A stretch of DNA of 64,000 nt from Macropodus opercularis (lineage: Eukaryota > Chordata > Actinopteri > Anabantiformes > Osphronemidae): the NCBI GenBank assembly GCA_030770545.1, contig CM061105.1, positions 15,428,501-15,492,500 of the forward strand, given 5' to 3'. This document shows positions 37,301-52,300 of the stretch, in pieces. Position numbers and translations under genes: made by a program. The notes below the pieces were generated by a model, which was not told where the DNA came from, searched no databases, and saw only the letters and a program-made list of their open reading frames with translations. Positions within the stretch are counted from its first letter, which is position 1, and each line of letters starts with the position of its first letter.

Positions 37301-40300
37301 GGAGCATAAGGAGACATGAGGCATCAGCCAATGAAGAGAAGCTAGTTATCTACTAGCTGAAGCCGTAATTATCATGAGTGACAACTGGACTGGAGTGTGA
37401 CTCCAGAAGCTCTGGCTCGGTGGTCACTCCGGTCCTGCTGATCTTTCATTTCAGTTCATTGTCCTGCTGCAGTCTTCAGTCCACAGCTTCTAATAAACCC
37501 CATGAGCCGTGTGTACTTAGAAAGTGGAAAGAGTCCTAAACCATACATGGCTTTGTTTATTTTTTGCTGCGTCAGCTAAAAGCTCCAGCTGACAGCTGGG
37601 GTAGCATCACCCGTTTCTCCACAGAACACGAAGCAGGTTGGATGTTACTATAGGCAGAGGTGTCTTTAATCAGTCGAGCAGTTTCACTTGAGCATAATCA
37701 GAGCGGAGTCCGATTATGTCCCCACTCGCTCACTCTCTCCAAGATAAATGAAACGTACTGTATAATTTGTTCCTTCGTGGAGCTCACCTCCTTCGAGAGT
37801 CGCTCGGAGTCAGTGACTCGTCTGTTTGTCGGCCGCGACGTCAAGCCGAAGGAAGCTCTCGCACTCAACAGCTAAACTTTAACAGACGTGATTAAAATTC
37901 CAGCACGAGGCCTGACGCTGCCAGAGCTGCAGATTAATATTGATGTTCTGTTGACACTGTTTATGTAGTACTCTCAGGCCATTTAGCGGGAGCTCTCAAC
38001 CAGAGCAGCTGATGATGAAAACAGCATTGGCGCCCTGGTAATCCTCCCGTGAGGCCAGAGAACTGTGCGCACAGAAAGCTGGAACGTGGAGGCCGCCGTG
38101 GATAACTATGGCAGGATGCGTGAAGAACGTCTGTGTCCCTCACCAGTAATTAGTTGCCATTCTGCGGAGAGCTGGCTGCTGGGAAATCAGCAGGTACAGG
38201 AAGGCAGGGTGTGTTTGTGCCCTGCAAACGTGACCAGGATACGCGTAGCGAGCCTGCAGTGGAACGAAGGTCGCACCACTTAATGGCCTTGTTTTAAACT
38301 CTAATGGAGGCACCAGCTGAGTAATTATTGGAAGAGCTTGATGGTTCGGGAGAAGTGAAATCTCTTCCTTCTGTTACAACAAAGTGACAAGCACAATGTC
38401 CAAGGTCAGCACGGCTGGAGTCGCTGCGAACTGTTTGTTTTTCTGACGTGCACATTTCATTTTTAGTATTAAAAGACCTCAAGGTTTGTTCATTCATATC
38501 AGAAAACAAGAAAAAGATTTTTCCTTCAAAGTGAAGATTTGCTTTAGTGGGGATGAAGGCGAGTGTTGGAGTCTGTGTGTGTGCTGTTTAATAACTTTTA
38601 TTTCTCATAATTGAGCAGAAACAAACAATGATAAATGACGAGCAGTTCCTACAGCTTATCATCTCATGGAAAAACATCGGTCCAGTCAAACTGCTGCAGA
38701 CACAGGCACAAACGACCACATTCATCGTATTTCTGGCCCAGAAAACAAAAGTCTGAGCTTAACCGAGCACTTTTAGACCTTTCCATGCAGATGCTGCTGA
38801 TTGATGACATCATTAAACACAAGTTTGCTTTTATTGTTTCTAACCACGCGTGTTTTCTGTTAGAAGTAGCCTGTGCTTCGTGTGCTTCGATTTATCGATT
38901 CGGTAGCTGCACAATTACCAAACAAAAATGTGAAAGTCTTACCGTGAAAACTAAAACCTGGCCGTCCACAGACATTTCAGTCTGTTTCCACTTGAAAGTC
39001 ACTTTTCTCAAGAATCTTTGGGAGGAAACTTGATCTCTCGCTGTGATGAATAGCAGGCAAGCAGCTGCAGCTAATTCCTGCCTTACCTCACGTCACCCAC
39101 ACTTTGGTGCATATCGTATATTTGTGCAGCGTATATTTAGAAGCAGAAGCGTGTTAGCGCTGGGCTTTTCAAGCAGTTGGAGTAACTTAGAGACGATAAA
39201 CTTCCCCCGTGGCTGCTGCTGATTCCCGCGTCTCAGCCAAGGACGTTTCCTCTCCTTCATTCTCATCACTGGAGGCTCAGAGGTATCAGAGTTCACGTCT
39301 CTCTTGCTATAACCGCCGGCTCACACCCGCCATCGCTACCATGACTGACAGGAACCCACAAGAAAATACAGCTTTTAAGTCCTGTGAGACCCGGCAGCAT
39401 CGATCTGGAAGGTAGACGCTTCGCACAGGGCTGGAGCAGCGTGTGCTTGAGTTGGCTTCTCCGTTTCAAGGTTGTGAAAGGCACTGACGTTATGGAACCA
39501 TGTTTAACGTTCAGTCGCTTTTGTGTTGTTGTGTTGTTTCCCTGAGTTTTGCTTCACTTTGCGTCACTATTTTAGTTTAGTTGCCTTCGAACTTTAGGTT
39601 GACAGGTTGTCATAATTCAACATGTGGCTTCCCTCTGCACAAAAACCAGGCCCGTAGAAAAATAGTCGTGGTGTGGAAGAACTCGGCTGAGCTGCACAGA
39701 GCAAACCCATCCAACTAAAACACAGAACCTATTGTTATGACCAGGCTCATTAATGCGACTGAATAGGAGCCGATTCAAAATGAAACTGAAAGCAGAGGAG
39801 TGAGGTGACAGCCGGAGATGGCGTCTTTGACGATTTGACACTTTCCCCCTCGTACATCTGCAACGTGTCTCGGCTGATGCTGGGTCACGCCCATAATATT
39901 TCCTCAGATGTGCTGAGATACAGAAGGAAAACCATCCCAACCTTTCATGTGGCGCTAGCTCTTCAGTCAGCCCTGAAACATTCCCAACATCTGCAAAACA
40001 AATTGACCAGAATCGCCATGGGCTCGGTTTCCAGCTGATCCCACCTGTGCCGCTGTAAACACCTGCTCGCTCCTTTCAGCTCAGCGCATCCTAGAAATGA
40101 CATGAATGTGCGTTTGCAGCGTAGGTTCTTCAAGGCTGGGTTAGTTCAAAGCCTGGTGCGTTTTCATCGATGCTGGTTTCCTTTCTCCGGGCGTTTCTTC
40201 TCTCCAGCTGAGACGGAACCGGTCGGTTGTGCCAGCTGAGTTGAGGGCAAAGCAATTATGTGCTGCGCTAAAAGGTGACAGACGCTTTTAACTGGCTTCC

Positions 40301-43300
40301 TTTCATGAGGCAATAAAAGGTGTTTGTCAACTGGCTGGACGTGGACGTTCTAGATCTGCTTTGCTTCTTGGAGTTTAATGAGGCCCAGATGATAAAATGT
40401 GCCATAAAGTCAAGGAGCTGTTTGGTGAAACCACAAACTGTCAGCAAAGAGACTCTGTGGTTAGTGAAACGTTGAGTCTAATCAGAAAGTCCGAGGTCCA
40501 AGGACGAGATACTTTTATGTTTTATTTGTTTTATTTATCATCAACATTATCACCTCACCAACAGTACGGGGACGTCGTCTCCACTGTAACATTGCTCGAG
40601 TGTTTTTGGTTCAACTAAATGTTTTAAATGACAACCAAACATAAAAAAAAAATTCAAACAAAGGATAATTAGTACTTAATTAAGTACAGCTGAGGCTGAT
40701 TCAGACATTTGTGCTACAGTAATTGGAGCAAAACAATCCGTCCAATCAGCAGCCGGTTAAAAGATCTTTTGGACCAAATCTCTGTTAGTAAGACTTAAAC
40801 TTTAAAAGGCTGCTAACGCGACCAGGAACAAGCTTTTCCTTTCACTCATCTTCTGCTTTATTCGTCCACAAGGATGTCGACATGTAAGATGAGAGGTATC
40901 AACATTTATCATTCTCTGATTCACCCTCCACTAGCTGGTGGTTCAGTCTTTCACCCAGAAGCTGAACCTGCTGCCCAAAAAAGATATGTACGGCATTTCC
41001 TCCAGTGGTTTGGATATTTCAATCTGAGCCAAAACATATTCAGCATTGATATTTCCACAACCACACAAAGGTTCCAGCGTGTTTCGTTTTTCGGAAGCGT
41101 TTCTTGTGGAGATCCAGGCCGAGCAGCCGCGTGCAGACCCTGCACGGTCTCACAGTAACGTGATCGTTCAGCTCCTCAGCCGACTTGTTGCCTGCAGGTC
41201 CTCAGGTGAACCCGAAGCCGACGCCATGTCTCCCCAGCTCAGCCCCGTCTCCCTGCAGCGCCGGCTCTCGGCTCCAATCAGACTCTGTTTGCACTTCAAA
41301 CGGCCGAAGCGTAAATCTTCACGCTGTCCGAGCGTTGATGTGAACGCTTGCTGCAGTGAGCGTTGGATTGATCCTCCTCTTTGATCTCACGCTCAGAGTT
41401 GAAATTACATGCAGGGTAAGATTCTGCCGAAGGAATACGAGCCTTCATTTGTTCACTTTTTCCTTTCACCGCCACCTCCTCCTCAATGCTCCTCAATGCA
41501 AGAAGTGCCACTAACCAGCATTCTTTCACTACTGTCCATCATTTTCTCTGATTCTGTCAGCATCTGTGTGAAGGAAGAGAAGAAAATAAGTTATTACACA
41601 AAGTGTATCTGCGTCAGAGACACAAGCAGCAGGTGACTAGGACACCAAGCGTGGCCTCCAGTTATTCCAAGGCCTGCTCAGATTAAACGAGTGAACTTTC
41701 AGGACTTATTGTCTGCTTTGTGCAGGCAGGTTGGCACATCGATGCAGCAGGCCGCGCTGCCCACGTACGTACGAGGTGAAGGAAAAAACAACACCCGCAC
41801 AGCAACACAGCGATAACACAACCAGTCAGCGCGTCTTACGCCCTGATTCAGGCTCGCTGTCATCGACTCCAACAAGCCGCCACATCGGTTCGCTAACACG
41901 TCTTAATCTTCCTGGATGTTTGGGCGTCCAACCAAAAGAACAATTAAGATTTGGCGACAACCTCCACCTCCTCACTGAGGAAATTAAAATGATTTTTGTG
42001 ACATTGGCTTAATGTGTGGGCCGTCAATTACACGAGGTAATGCCGCGTGCGTCGATGGCTCTGTAGATTAGACATGAATGGCAGGTTTATGAAGGCAGTG
42101 AAATTGCAGAGTCCTCATTTGTCAGATTTAGAGCAGCGCTGCCTGCTGCTGCTGCTGCTCCCGTTCACCGAGGCAGTTTCTCTGTGAAATGTTGGCCTGA
42201 TTAAAAGAAATAGGGCTCATCAAAATGCTAAATACACCAGTGGTGGTTTAACTTTGGTTTGCACGTCAGGTTGGAGTGAACAGCAGCGTGAGCTCTACGC
42301 TGCTGGGAGAGAGAATCACTTACATGTTGAGTGCAGTGACACTAGAGTCGTTTGTCATGGTGGCACTAAAGCGGATGAATAAACAATAAAAACACAACAG
42401 TGACAAGCGGCGAATAAACAACACGAAGTACAAAACGAAACAGCTTTGACTCAAATTGCTAAAACAAATGTGGAGTTTTACCAACGTCTAAACCGTAACG
42501 TTGGCCGAACATGCTGCTGCATCATTTGTGGCTGAACTGCTTGAATTGATTGTAGGGATTATATAATACACACGACTGCCTCAAACAAAGTTTATGAAGC
42601 TCAGGGCAACATGAGCAGCATCTCGTGGCCTTTTTGTTCTCACAGGACAGACTGTTTACCGGACGTTTCACGAGTAGCCTGGTTGTACTAATTGAACACA
42701 GTGAGGTCACATCTCTCTGCTCATGTGCTTTTAGAGCAGAAGACTGGAAGTGTTTGCTTTTACCCCGATCATATGAGGAACTTGTTGATCCGCTGCTCTG
42801 TTTGCTGTCAGACCTGCAGCTCCCCAGAGGAAGAGTTCAGTTAAGACTGTACTTATTGCCGAAAGCAGCTGGGTCTGCTTTCCTCCCATTAAACCTCCGT
42901 CATGTGTGGGGTTCTCGCTGTTTGCCTTTGCTGCCGGATGTTTATTCTGACGGCAGCATCTGCGCTGTGACACTGTGGAGGTTGGATTGGCTGCACTCAC
43001 ATGAACTGGGTTTGACCTTGCAAATGGTCCATACGAAGCCACGCTCTCAGAACTAACTATTCGGGCCCGTGACAAGTCGTTTTAAAACCCTGCTGTAATC
43101 ATCTTTCCATCAGTTGAAAACAATGGCTTGAGTTTAAAACCGTGGCTGGACAAGCTTCACCGATGCAGAAGACATTTACTCAGAAATCATATAATCCATT
43201 AAAGATTATAATATAATATATAATATTCCCTAACAAGTCTCAATGTTCCATTCAGGAGAAAACTTAAGGTTTTGGCTGTTTTCTTCAACAGTAAAACCCA

Positions 43301-46300
43301 AAACATAAATAAATCTCTTGCTCAGATTTGATAGATTTTAATTTTGGTGAGGTTTTTTAAAAATTTCCATTAAAACCCACAAAGAAAACATATGACAGTA
43401 CTTTTGTTTCTGAATCCATGAAATAACCATTAATGTTCCAATTTTTAGGCAGCATGTGTTTTTCATATGGCCTTAAATTCTGCAATTATCATGAATCCAT
43501 TAAGTTTTAAATCTAAAAGCTCTAATTTTGCACAAAAGCTTCAATACAGGCACAGAATTAAAAACCCACTGAAACACCAAAGTGTAAAAACACATTAAAT
43601 TATTCATTTTGTTTCCCTGAAACCCATGAAAAACACTGAGTTCAGACTTAAATACCATGAATTTCCACTGACTCTCCCCTAACATCTATGAACTAAATGA
43701 TATATTATAATCCACCAAGTCTTCTATTAAAGCCGTTAATTGTTAGAGATTCTCTGTTTGATAAATATAAATGAAATCTATGCAGGCACATTTTTATTCT
43801 GCCCAGAAAAACAAATAAACTCAGCTTCTATAAATGACCCTGCTTTAACTAAACCCCTCTTTTCACTCGCGTCTTCATGCCGAGCACGTTACCGTGATGT
43901 TTGTTACAGATATCAAGGCCTGTGCCCTTCACACTTGCATCATGGTTAGACTACACATGGGTTGAACGCTTTGCGTACGGCAGCTGACAGACTCCTGCTC
44001 CGTCACGTAGACTGAACTGCGTCTTCACATCGTGTCACTCTTGTTATTAGCCGGAGGATGAAGAGCAGCTTCCTGCTGATGGTGATAAATTCAACCTGCC
44101 AAAGTTATACACGGAGGCCAATTCATGCATTTATTTATTCCGTAGGAATTGATTGAACCAATATTTTGCTGCCAGAGGTGATGCATAGTTCAGCGCCGCT
44201 GTGTTTTAATTCTGCAGACGTCATACATCATCCTTACTGTGGTTTGTTATGCGAGTCTGCAGCTAACCAGCATTCTTCTCTTCTCCTCAGCCTTTGTTAC
44301 CGTGAGCCTCGGGGCTCATATTCTCTACAGGGCGTGTTGTGAAGCCATTAGCTGCCGCAGTGCTCAGGGTTAGCTTCCACTCTCATTGATCGCGGACAGA
44401 CAAAGAGCTTGGAGTCGGGGACGACTCCTGCGCGTCCGTAAACCCACAGCAGCCTCCAAACGTTTCTGTTACCACCAGAGCATTACAGCCCGTAACACAG
44501 TGCAGGAGCTGTTTGTGCAATTAACATGCATCCAGTGCAAATCACCTGCTGGTTTACTGGTTGAGCTTGGGGACTGGGGTCTGGCATCCTCCGCTGTGCC
44601 CAGCATCAGAATGGGACCCGATTAGTTTCGCATCACCGAGTCTTTGGGTGAATCCATTCAGTGCTGAAACAAGGCAGGAAGGGAAGGGGGAGGAGGCCTC
44701 TGAGAAAAAGTGGCCCACGTAAATCTGTCAGTGTGTTGGCTCAAAGATTAGGGTCCGGAAGATTAATACGATCAAGCTTCATGAGCTTAGAGCTGATCAG
44801 GTCTGAACAAATGTCTCAGACGAGTTAAGGATGTAATTAGTGTGTGCACGCTTCCGTTTGAGTTCGTAAACGCATTTTTAGGCTTTTAAAGGTTTCCACG
44901 GAGGCGCTGGCTGTGAGCAAGGCGCAGGTAGAGAGGCAGCGTCAGGGCTTTGGACCTTTAGACAGAGCTACAACTTCATATTCATTCAAAAAGCCGTGAG
45001 GTTTGATCAGATGTCATCAGTTCCAACGTTTTTAGCAAATGAACATTCTGTTTTCAAATCCTCCTCCAGGAAGGTCTGATATCTACACAGACAGCTTGAA
45101 GTCATTTGATGGTAGTTGTGGTCAGGCCGTCGGCATCTGTTGCATTATAAAGTTCCTGCCTGACTGAAATGTCAGACGCACACTTGAATCTCATCTTTTC
45201 ACAAACTCCCTTTAGTCTCCGCTGCTTCCTGCGGATTTCGCTCCCTTGGCGGTTTGTGTCCTGCCACTTGTTTATCACAGTACGTCAGCTGCTCCGCTGA
45301 GGTTTACTGCTCCAGCGGGAGACTGACCGCAGCGGGAGGGTCTTCGGTCTCCGGCGTCTCAGAGCTAAATCTCTCTTTTGTCTTCCAGAGGAGATGGACA
45401 AACACCTTGCGTTGAATTGAAGCCTAAATCGAGTCGAACGGGGTTCACGCCTTTAGAATCAATATCGGCGTGAGAAATGTTCCATCTCTGCAGTGCCGTT
45501 AACACACCGTCAGAGAGATTTATATGATTGCTCGGGTTAGGAGACGATGAGGTTAAAGACTGGAGTTGAGAGCGAGGCAGAGGGGAAGATGGATTTTGAC
45601 AGATGGTTAAAATGGCGAAAAACAACCTCAGGAGGGGATCGGAAATGCAAATGCAAGACGATTGACTAACCAAGACGAGCCTGTGTTCACCTGTCAAGTT
45701 GCTGTAGCTTCATGACAGCTGTGTTAAGTAAAATGCATCAGTTTGATAATTACGCTTCCTAAATGCATCGTCAAGAAGTCGAGTCTTGCTGTTCGTACGC
45801 TCTTCGCTTGTGGCCGGTTTTGGGCTGCCTGCGTGCTCCTGGGCTCCAGACGGCAGCGGCCACGAGGCTCATAAACAGTCTCAACATGCAGAGAGGCCAT
45901 AAACAGTCTGTGAGAAATGCCCTGCAGAGGACAAAAGCCCCTCTCTGCTTCCGCTGGGCAGACTCTCCGAAGTAAAAGCAGCCCCTCGCCACAAAACAAA
46001 ACCAATTTATTGGAGGCAATTCAAATGAAACAGCCTGCAAAAGAAAACCCCTAACAGAAATAGTCATCATGGGAAAGATGGAAGTCATATTACAAATACA
46101 GATTCATAACATTTATTCACAACAGGAGAGCAGGATTTTTAGGAACTGCTTGTCTTGTTACTGTATGTTTTCAAGCGTCACCTGTAAAATCTTAATGCGA
46201 CGCTTGCAGACAATGAGAAAACATTAGAGCGTTGTTCTCTGTGGGTCAATAAATCCAGGACATCCAGGAGTGATGCTGACTTTAATGTCCTGCTATGTTT

Positions 46301-49300
46301 CTTTCTCCTTCTTTGGTTCAGGTGTGACTTTTAACGTCTACGCTTCTTAGACTCCTTCTCCAGTCTCTTATTAATTAGGCTAAATCTGCCTCTTGATGTT
46401 GAGCTGATGAGATCTTCTGCAGGTTAATGCAGGTGGAAATAAATAGTGAGTCGCTTCACGGTCCGTCAGCTCAATAGATTGAAGAAGTAAATGTAAAAAC
46501 ACAGTTGGCTGCAGATCAGAAAGTGCAACATTTCCACCTTAATGTTCTTTGCTTTTTATATTTGAGCAGCGAGAGAAGCATTTTTTGATAACAGATAAAA
46601 ACCAGAGTGGACTGAGGGTGAAGTGGCTCTTTACAAAGAAAAGGAAGCTGCAAACACGCGGAAAGAATCCACGGACATACTGTAAGCTGCACTTGCTGCT
46701 GTGCAGATTTACAAGTCAAGATCATATTGAGACAAATTATACTGTGTGAAGCTATGGGGCTGCAATTATGCAAATGACTCGGCGGTTTGTGGGGGTGGGG
46801 GGAGTTGAAGAGGATGACACACGAGCTGATTCACAGCCAGCGGCGAGGTGATGATGACAAAGAGGAGGATGGAGACGCGATGAAGCTTGTTTCTGCTCCT
46901 GAAGCCTCGTATGTTCAGTGCAGCTGCAAACATCTGGAGGTGGAAAGATTAGCAGTTTAAATGGCGTTGATGTTTCCTGAAAACGTCTCGTTGAAAGGAT
47001 GATCCTGGGATCCATGGATCCAGCCTCCAAACCAGCAGTGAATGTCGACTCCCGGGCCTCACATGTTATTCCCTCGCTCTCCATTGTTCTTCGCGAACTC
47101 TAAACGCTTCACTGTAGCACTGCCGACATGTTCCTTCATTAAAACACACACTCTAGGTTATTTTGACTCGAATCCACTCCGCTGTGAAAACGCTGGCCAG
47201 AGACCAGATGTGGATCCATCCACAACTGCACACGGACAAGTGGGGAGTCGGAAACTAGTGAAACACAAGGTTGTTTATGCTCCGCATGAAAATGTGGGCT
47301 TCCATGCATTTGAAGTGAGTCCACAGGTTATCGAAAAGCTAATTGTGGAGGCAGGCTGCTACTACTGCCCCCCCTCAGTGCTTTGCAGACGTGTTACCTG
47401 ATGGATGCCTCAAACCACCACATCTTTACGGCTTTTCTCAGATGGACGACCTTTAGAGTTATAAACAATATGCGAGCTGCTGGTTTTGGAGTGTGAGGTA
47501 ACAGGCTCTGCAGGAGCGGGAGCAGCTGCCCCCCCGGCCCACCTGTAGAGCCACCCAGCTAAACCACCACAGCTCTCACCTTTAGGAAACATGTAATACA
47601 CTTAGAGGGTTCATCCATAGCTGGAAAACAGGATTTAAAATCCTTAGATTTAAGCTAAATCTGGACCTGATCCCCGTCTGCTCCCTGCAGGTCCCGCTGT
47701 TCATCCCTCTGTGGGGTAAAATCAAATTGGCTGAAAAATTCTCACCTCCCTGCAGCTTTAACTGGGCGCAATGTGAGTCTGAGTAACGACGGTAAGTCAG
47801 ACAAAGTAGAACGTTGCCTGTGAATAAAACACGCAGATTCATGGTCTAGAGCGGCTCACGTCTGCCAATTGCTTTTCCATTAAGTGTAACAACAAATATA
47901 TTGAGCGAAGAACATCCGAAGCGTTTTGCTGCTTTAAGGACATCTCTCTTTATTTAACGCTACACTTTTTATATGTGCACTATTTTAAAATGAAGCCTTA
48001 AAAGCGTTAAATGGCTCCTGGAAAGTGGATGGAAGAGCTGTTTGATGAATTCTCCCTGTGCTTGGTGGCGGTTTATAAATCTGCTGAAGTGTTTACTTTG
48101 TGTTTAAACACAGCGAGACAGGAACAATGTCGTGTTTTGTGATCACCGAAACGTCTCTTTGCCGTTGACTATAATAACTGGACTCATTAGGGTAATAAAT
48201 AAAACCATGTCTGTGACCAACGGAGTGAAGGGAAAAGCTGCACTGATGCCGGTTTTAGTGGAAACGTAATTAAAGCATCACCAGACTGAGGTGACGGGAA
48301 GCGCCAGGAAGCTGCTCTGTCTGTTTCCTCGGTAAACAGGCTGCAGGTGAGCGCTGTCAGCGACGGGCAGATGTGTGGGCTGCTCCACCAAACACATTTC
48401 ACTGAGCTTCATGAACGCGCTGAGCTGGATAATGAGTGAATGCAACGGGCTTGTCAGACGGCGAGGGGACGGCTACTCCCTAATATTGGTTGTCATGGTT
48501 ACAAATATGTTGAAGCGTCATCGCCAGGTAAAAGATTTGGCGTAATGTTAGACGTTAGACACACGGGATGTCAGGGAAGTACGACACAAACAAGGTTCGA
48601 GAGTGTGTGTGTGTGTGTGTGAGACACAAATCATGAAGCTGATTACGGTTCTTCAAAGCCTTTAGCGACTGATTGCTATAATTTGCATCCAAACCAACAT
48701 TTCTCAAGAATCTTAACTAGGTCAGATACAAAGACACAGATACAGGTTCCTCATATTTCTAATTATGTTCAATTTTGTTCATTATCATTGCCTCAATTTA
48801 CAACGAAAATCATGTCACAGCATTACATTGTATTAAATGATACAGCAAACCCAGGCGACAGCAGACCAGGAAACTCCCTTAACCTGCCTCACCCAACACA
48901 TGGCTGAGAGTCACCTGACCTACATCTCAATTATTAGGTTTCTGCCTGGACATTAACTTCTGTGCTAGAAAACCGCCGCATATGTATTTGACATAATTAG
49001 TTTGTGCTTATTGCAAAAATAAATATCTTCCAGGAGCTACTTAGTAATTAGTGCAGATGAAGTCAATTACATGCAGATGTTAAATGAATCTAACGTTACG
49101 CTAATGGCGATTTGTTGCATCTCAGAACTGCTGGGACTTGTTCTTTAGTGTTGTCTTCTTCTTTCAGTGTGTGAAGCCCCCGTCTGTAAACTTTAAACCT
49201 CGTGTCAGTAGATACAAGGTTTAATTGTCTTGTTAGTAACAAACTGAGATGCCAATAGGCCCGAGTGGCCTGGCTTGTGTTAGAGACTTCCCTGGAGGTC

Positions 49301-52300
49301 AATTAATTTCCTGTTCTGCCTCAGACTCCACAATGAACCTGGATGGACTCTTTGTGTCCCTCTGATCTGTTCAACATGAATAAAACATCAAAGCTGTTAT
49401 CTTCACGTTGCTCTCGCAGCGTCCCAGGTGAAGATTAGTCTGCAGGAGCAACGGCTGATGGAGCCGAACGAGCCGAGTGTCAGCAGAGCCTCCGGGCAGC
49501 GCACACTCCGGCACAGCACAGACACAACTGGACAAATTAGCTTCGGTTACAGAGCAGGCGGACAGAATGTGATTGGACCTTGAGCCCCTTTAGCTTCTGC
49601 TACTGTCAGGGTTGAAGGTCCACATACATGCACTGGGAATAATTCTTATATTTCACCGATTCATGTCCAGAAAAGCATTGGTGTCATGAGCTGAGAGAAT
49701 AACTCAAACCGAAACTCATAACTGTTAACGTTTTAATGCTAAGGAGATGAGCGTCTCCATGTTGCCCGTAGCAACAAGGTGGAGGTGGGGTGGCAGAGAG
49801 GGTTTCATGGGATGAGAGATCCATGTTTTATTCATACGGCAGAGGAACACAGAGAAAAGCTTTTCACGTAGGAAGTGATCGGTCGCTGCGGTCAGAGGTT
49901 TAAAATAGACCCAGATTAAATTTCATGTAAAATAGGAGCCAATGGACAACAGGAGCTGAGCAGCTTGCAGCGTTTAGTCTTGATTGGGCCGAACAGACCT
50001 CGCATCCATTATCACGTTTCAGCACAACCTGCTTCCGCTGCTCGCCCACACTTTTCTCACCCGTGAAGCTCATTCAGACACGACGAACATCCGCCACGTG
50101 GTTTGATGACGCTTCCCTCAGTCTGAACTCAAGACGTTATTTAGATTGTTGGTTTGTGGCTGTTAAAGCATCAGGCTCGTTGTTTTTCTCTCTATTGGCG
50201 GTTATGTGAAATTAAAATCTAAAATCTTGAAGCAGTGAAGCTTAGGATTAGGCTCAAAATGCAGTGAGAGTCAAACGCAATAAAGTGCAATGGAAGCACG
50301 GAGGTTCCTGAAGCGTGAGCCGAGAGACAAAAGCCTCCATCTTACGCCCGCATGGTTTTCTCTGTCCACCTTTTCAGCAGAGGCAACAGATAATAAGAAG
50401 ATGAGTTAAAGATTAGAAGCCGATTAAAGAAGCACTAACGATGAGCCAGTAGCCTCTCGTCAACTCATCTTCAGACTGTACTCAAACGTCCCGGCCAATA
50501 TTGGACTCATTCATCCTGTACTGGTCCAAAATGTCACCGGAGCAGCGCGTTCTCCTGCGAACCGTGAAGGTTCAGCTGCTGAGACCAGTCTCGTGTTGTC
50601 AGGTGGAGGCAGACTGGTTTGCAGATGGAGTAATTAGGCAGCTCAGCAACAACAGAGGACGTCAGGACGGAGGCTTTTATTAGGTCTGTGGTGGTTACAG
50701 CTGCTTCTGCTCCAGCAGTTTCCCTCCGAGAAGCGTCAGCCAAACACTGGAGCAATAAATGGTTCTCGCTACTTTTGTTTTTATTTGGTCCTCGATGCCA
50801 CAGTGTCTGACGTCCCATCATGCATCGCTGATACGGGTCTTTTCGTAAATGCCATGCTGCACCGAATCAATGCGACACAGCCGTGCTTGAGATGGGTTCA
50901 CTTCTGTCTGAGATGAAAACCTCTGTGCGAGCGTATGGCTGCAACACCAGCGCTTCAAAGCAGGAAGAGCTGCTCACGTCAGCTGACTTCTGACGGCGTG
51001 TGATGTGAATACTTAACGGTTATCAAACCTGCACAGAGGTCAGGTTTTGAAGCGAACTCTCCTCCTTCTCTACGTCTCAGCGCTGTGTTGCTGTGGTCCA
51101 GCGATGAGCGGGTTAAAGATGTGGATGGTGCCGAGGGCCTTGGAGCAGCAGACAGCAGATGAGTTATTGACGTCCGTGTCTCCTGGAGTCAGGGCCGGAG
51201 CGAGTGAGGGGGGGTTAGGTAACGAGCCGGGGGCGCGGCTGAGCGGCCACCGGGTCCGTTGTGGGCCCGGGGGAGATGGGAGGTGGATGTGCCTCTGGGC
51301 GGCTGCTGCTGCTGCCACACTCGTCGCACACACACCGTCGCCTGCTTTAGTCCTGCTTCTCTCCAGACGGGAATTATGTGCATTTCAAAACCCCGTTACT
51401 GTTGTAATATGTATGAGCACAAGGAACCTGAACACAACACGACCGGGGTCGAGAGCAAAAACAGGAACGGATCAGCATCAGCCAAGATCCCGCTCTTCAG
51501 ATAACAATGTGAACACGAGCAGCTCGACAGCCGTCCTTTGCATCTGTTGCCAGCTGGAGGCTTAAAGATGTTCGCCACGATCCCAGGTTATGTGGGGATT
51601 GAAACTGTGGCTTTGTGAAAGCTGCAAACAGGAAACAAGACGTTTGGCCATCACACACAGAGTTGATTAGCAGGGTTTGTAGGCCTCCGGGCCCGAGCTG
51701 CTGATGGATGTGGCTGCAGCGTGGATTTAATTAGCCGTGAACCAAGCTGTCCCTGCAGAGGGACGGGCTGCTGTACAGGTTTCTTTAACGTGCGTGCACT
51801 CACTGATTTGCAGTTTGTCGGAGAGACAGTGAAGTTTGGGACTTTTAGATGCGTTCCAGTTTTTTTCTTTAGTCAATTTGATCTGGCTGCGCGAGGACAT
51901 GATGCCTTCATTAGACTCGAGACTCCGATCGCTCCATCTCCCCTTCACAAGCTAAACGTGAAGGTTTGCGCGTCTGGCCCTCGCTCCGGCCGGCAGCAAC
52001 CATTTTCAGGAGTAGGGGAGGTCTGCAAACAGTAATTACAGGCCATTACCCGGCTCTTCAAAGCCCACTCAGCTGCGGTCTGTGACACCAACGCACACAC
52101 TCGCCTACAGAGGGGAAGGAATCTGTGGCTTTTGTCCCCAAGAAGATGTGGATAATTTAGGCTGACTGCAGATTGGCGTCGTGCAGGCCTGTTATTATAA
52201 ACCACGACTCGCTTTGCAAACTGCCAGCTGTGTGTGAGAGAGAGAGCAGCGGCATCGAGTCCTGCATTGTTCAGGAACGGCTCCTCTGATTTTCTGTTTC

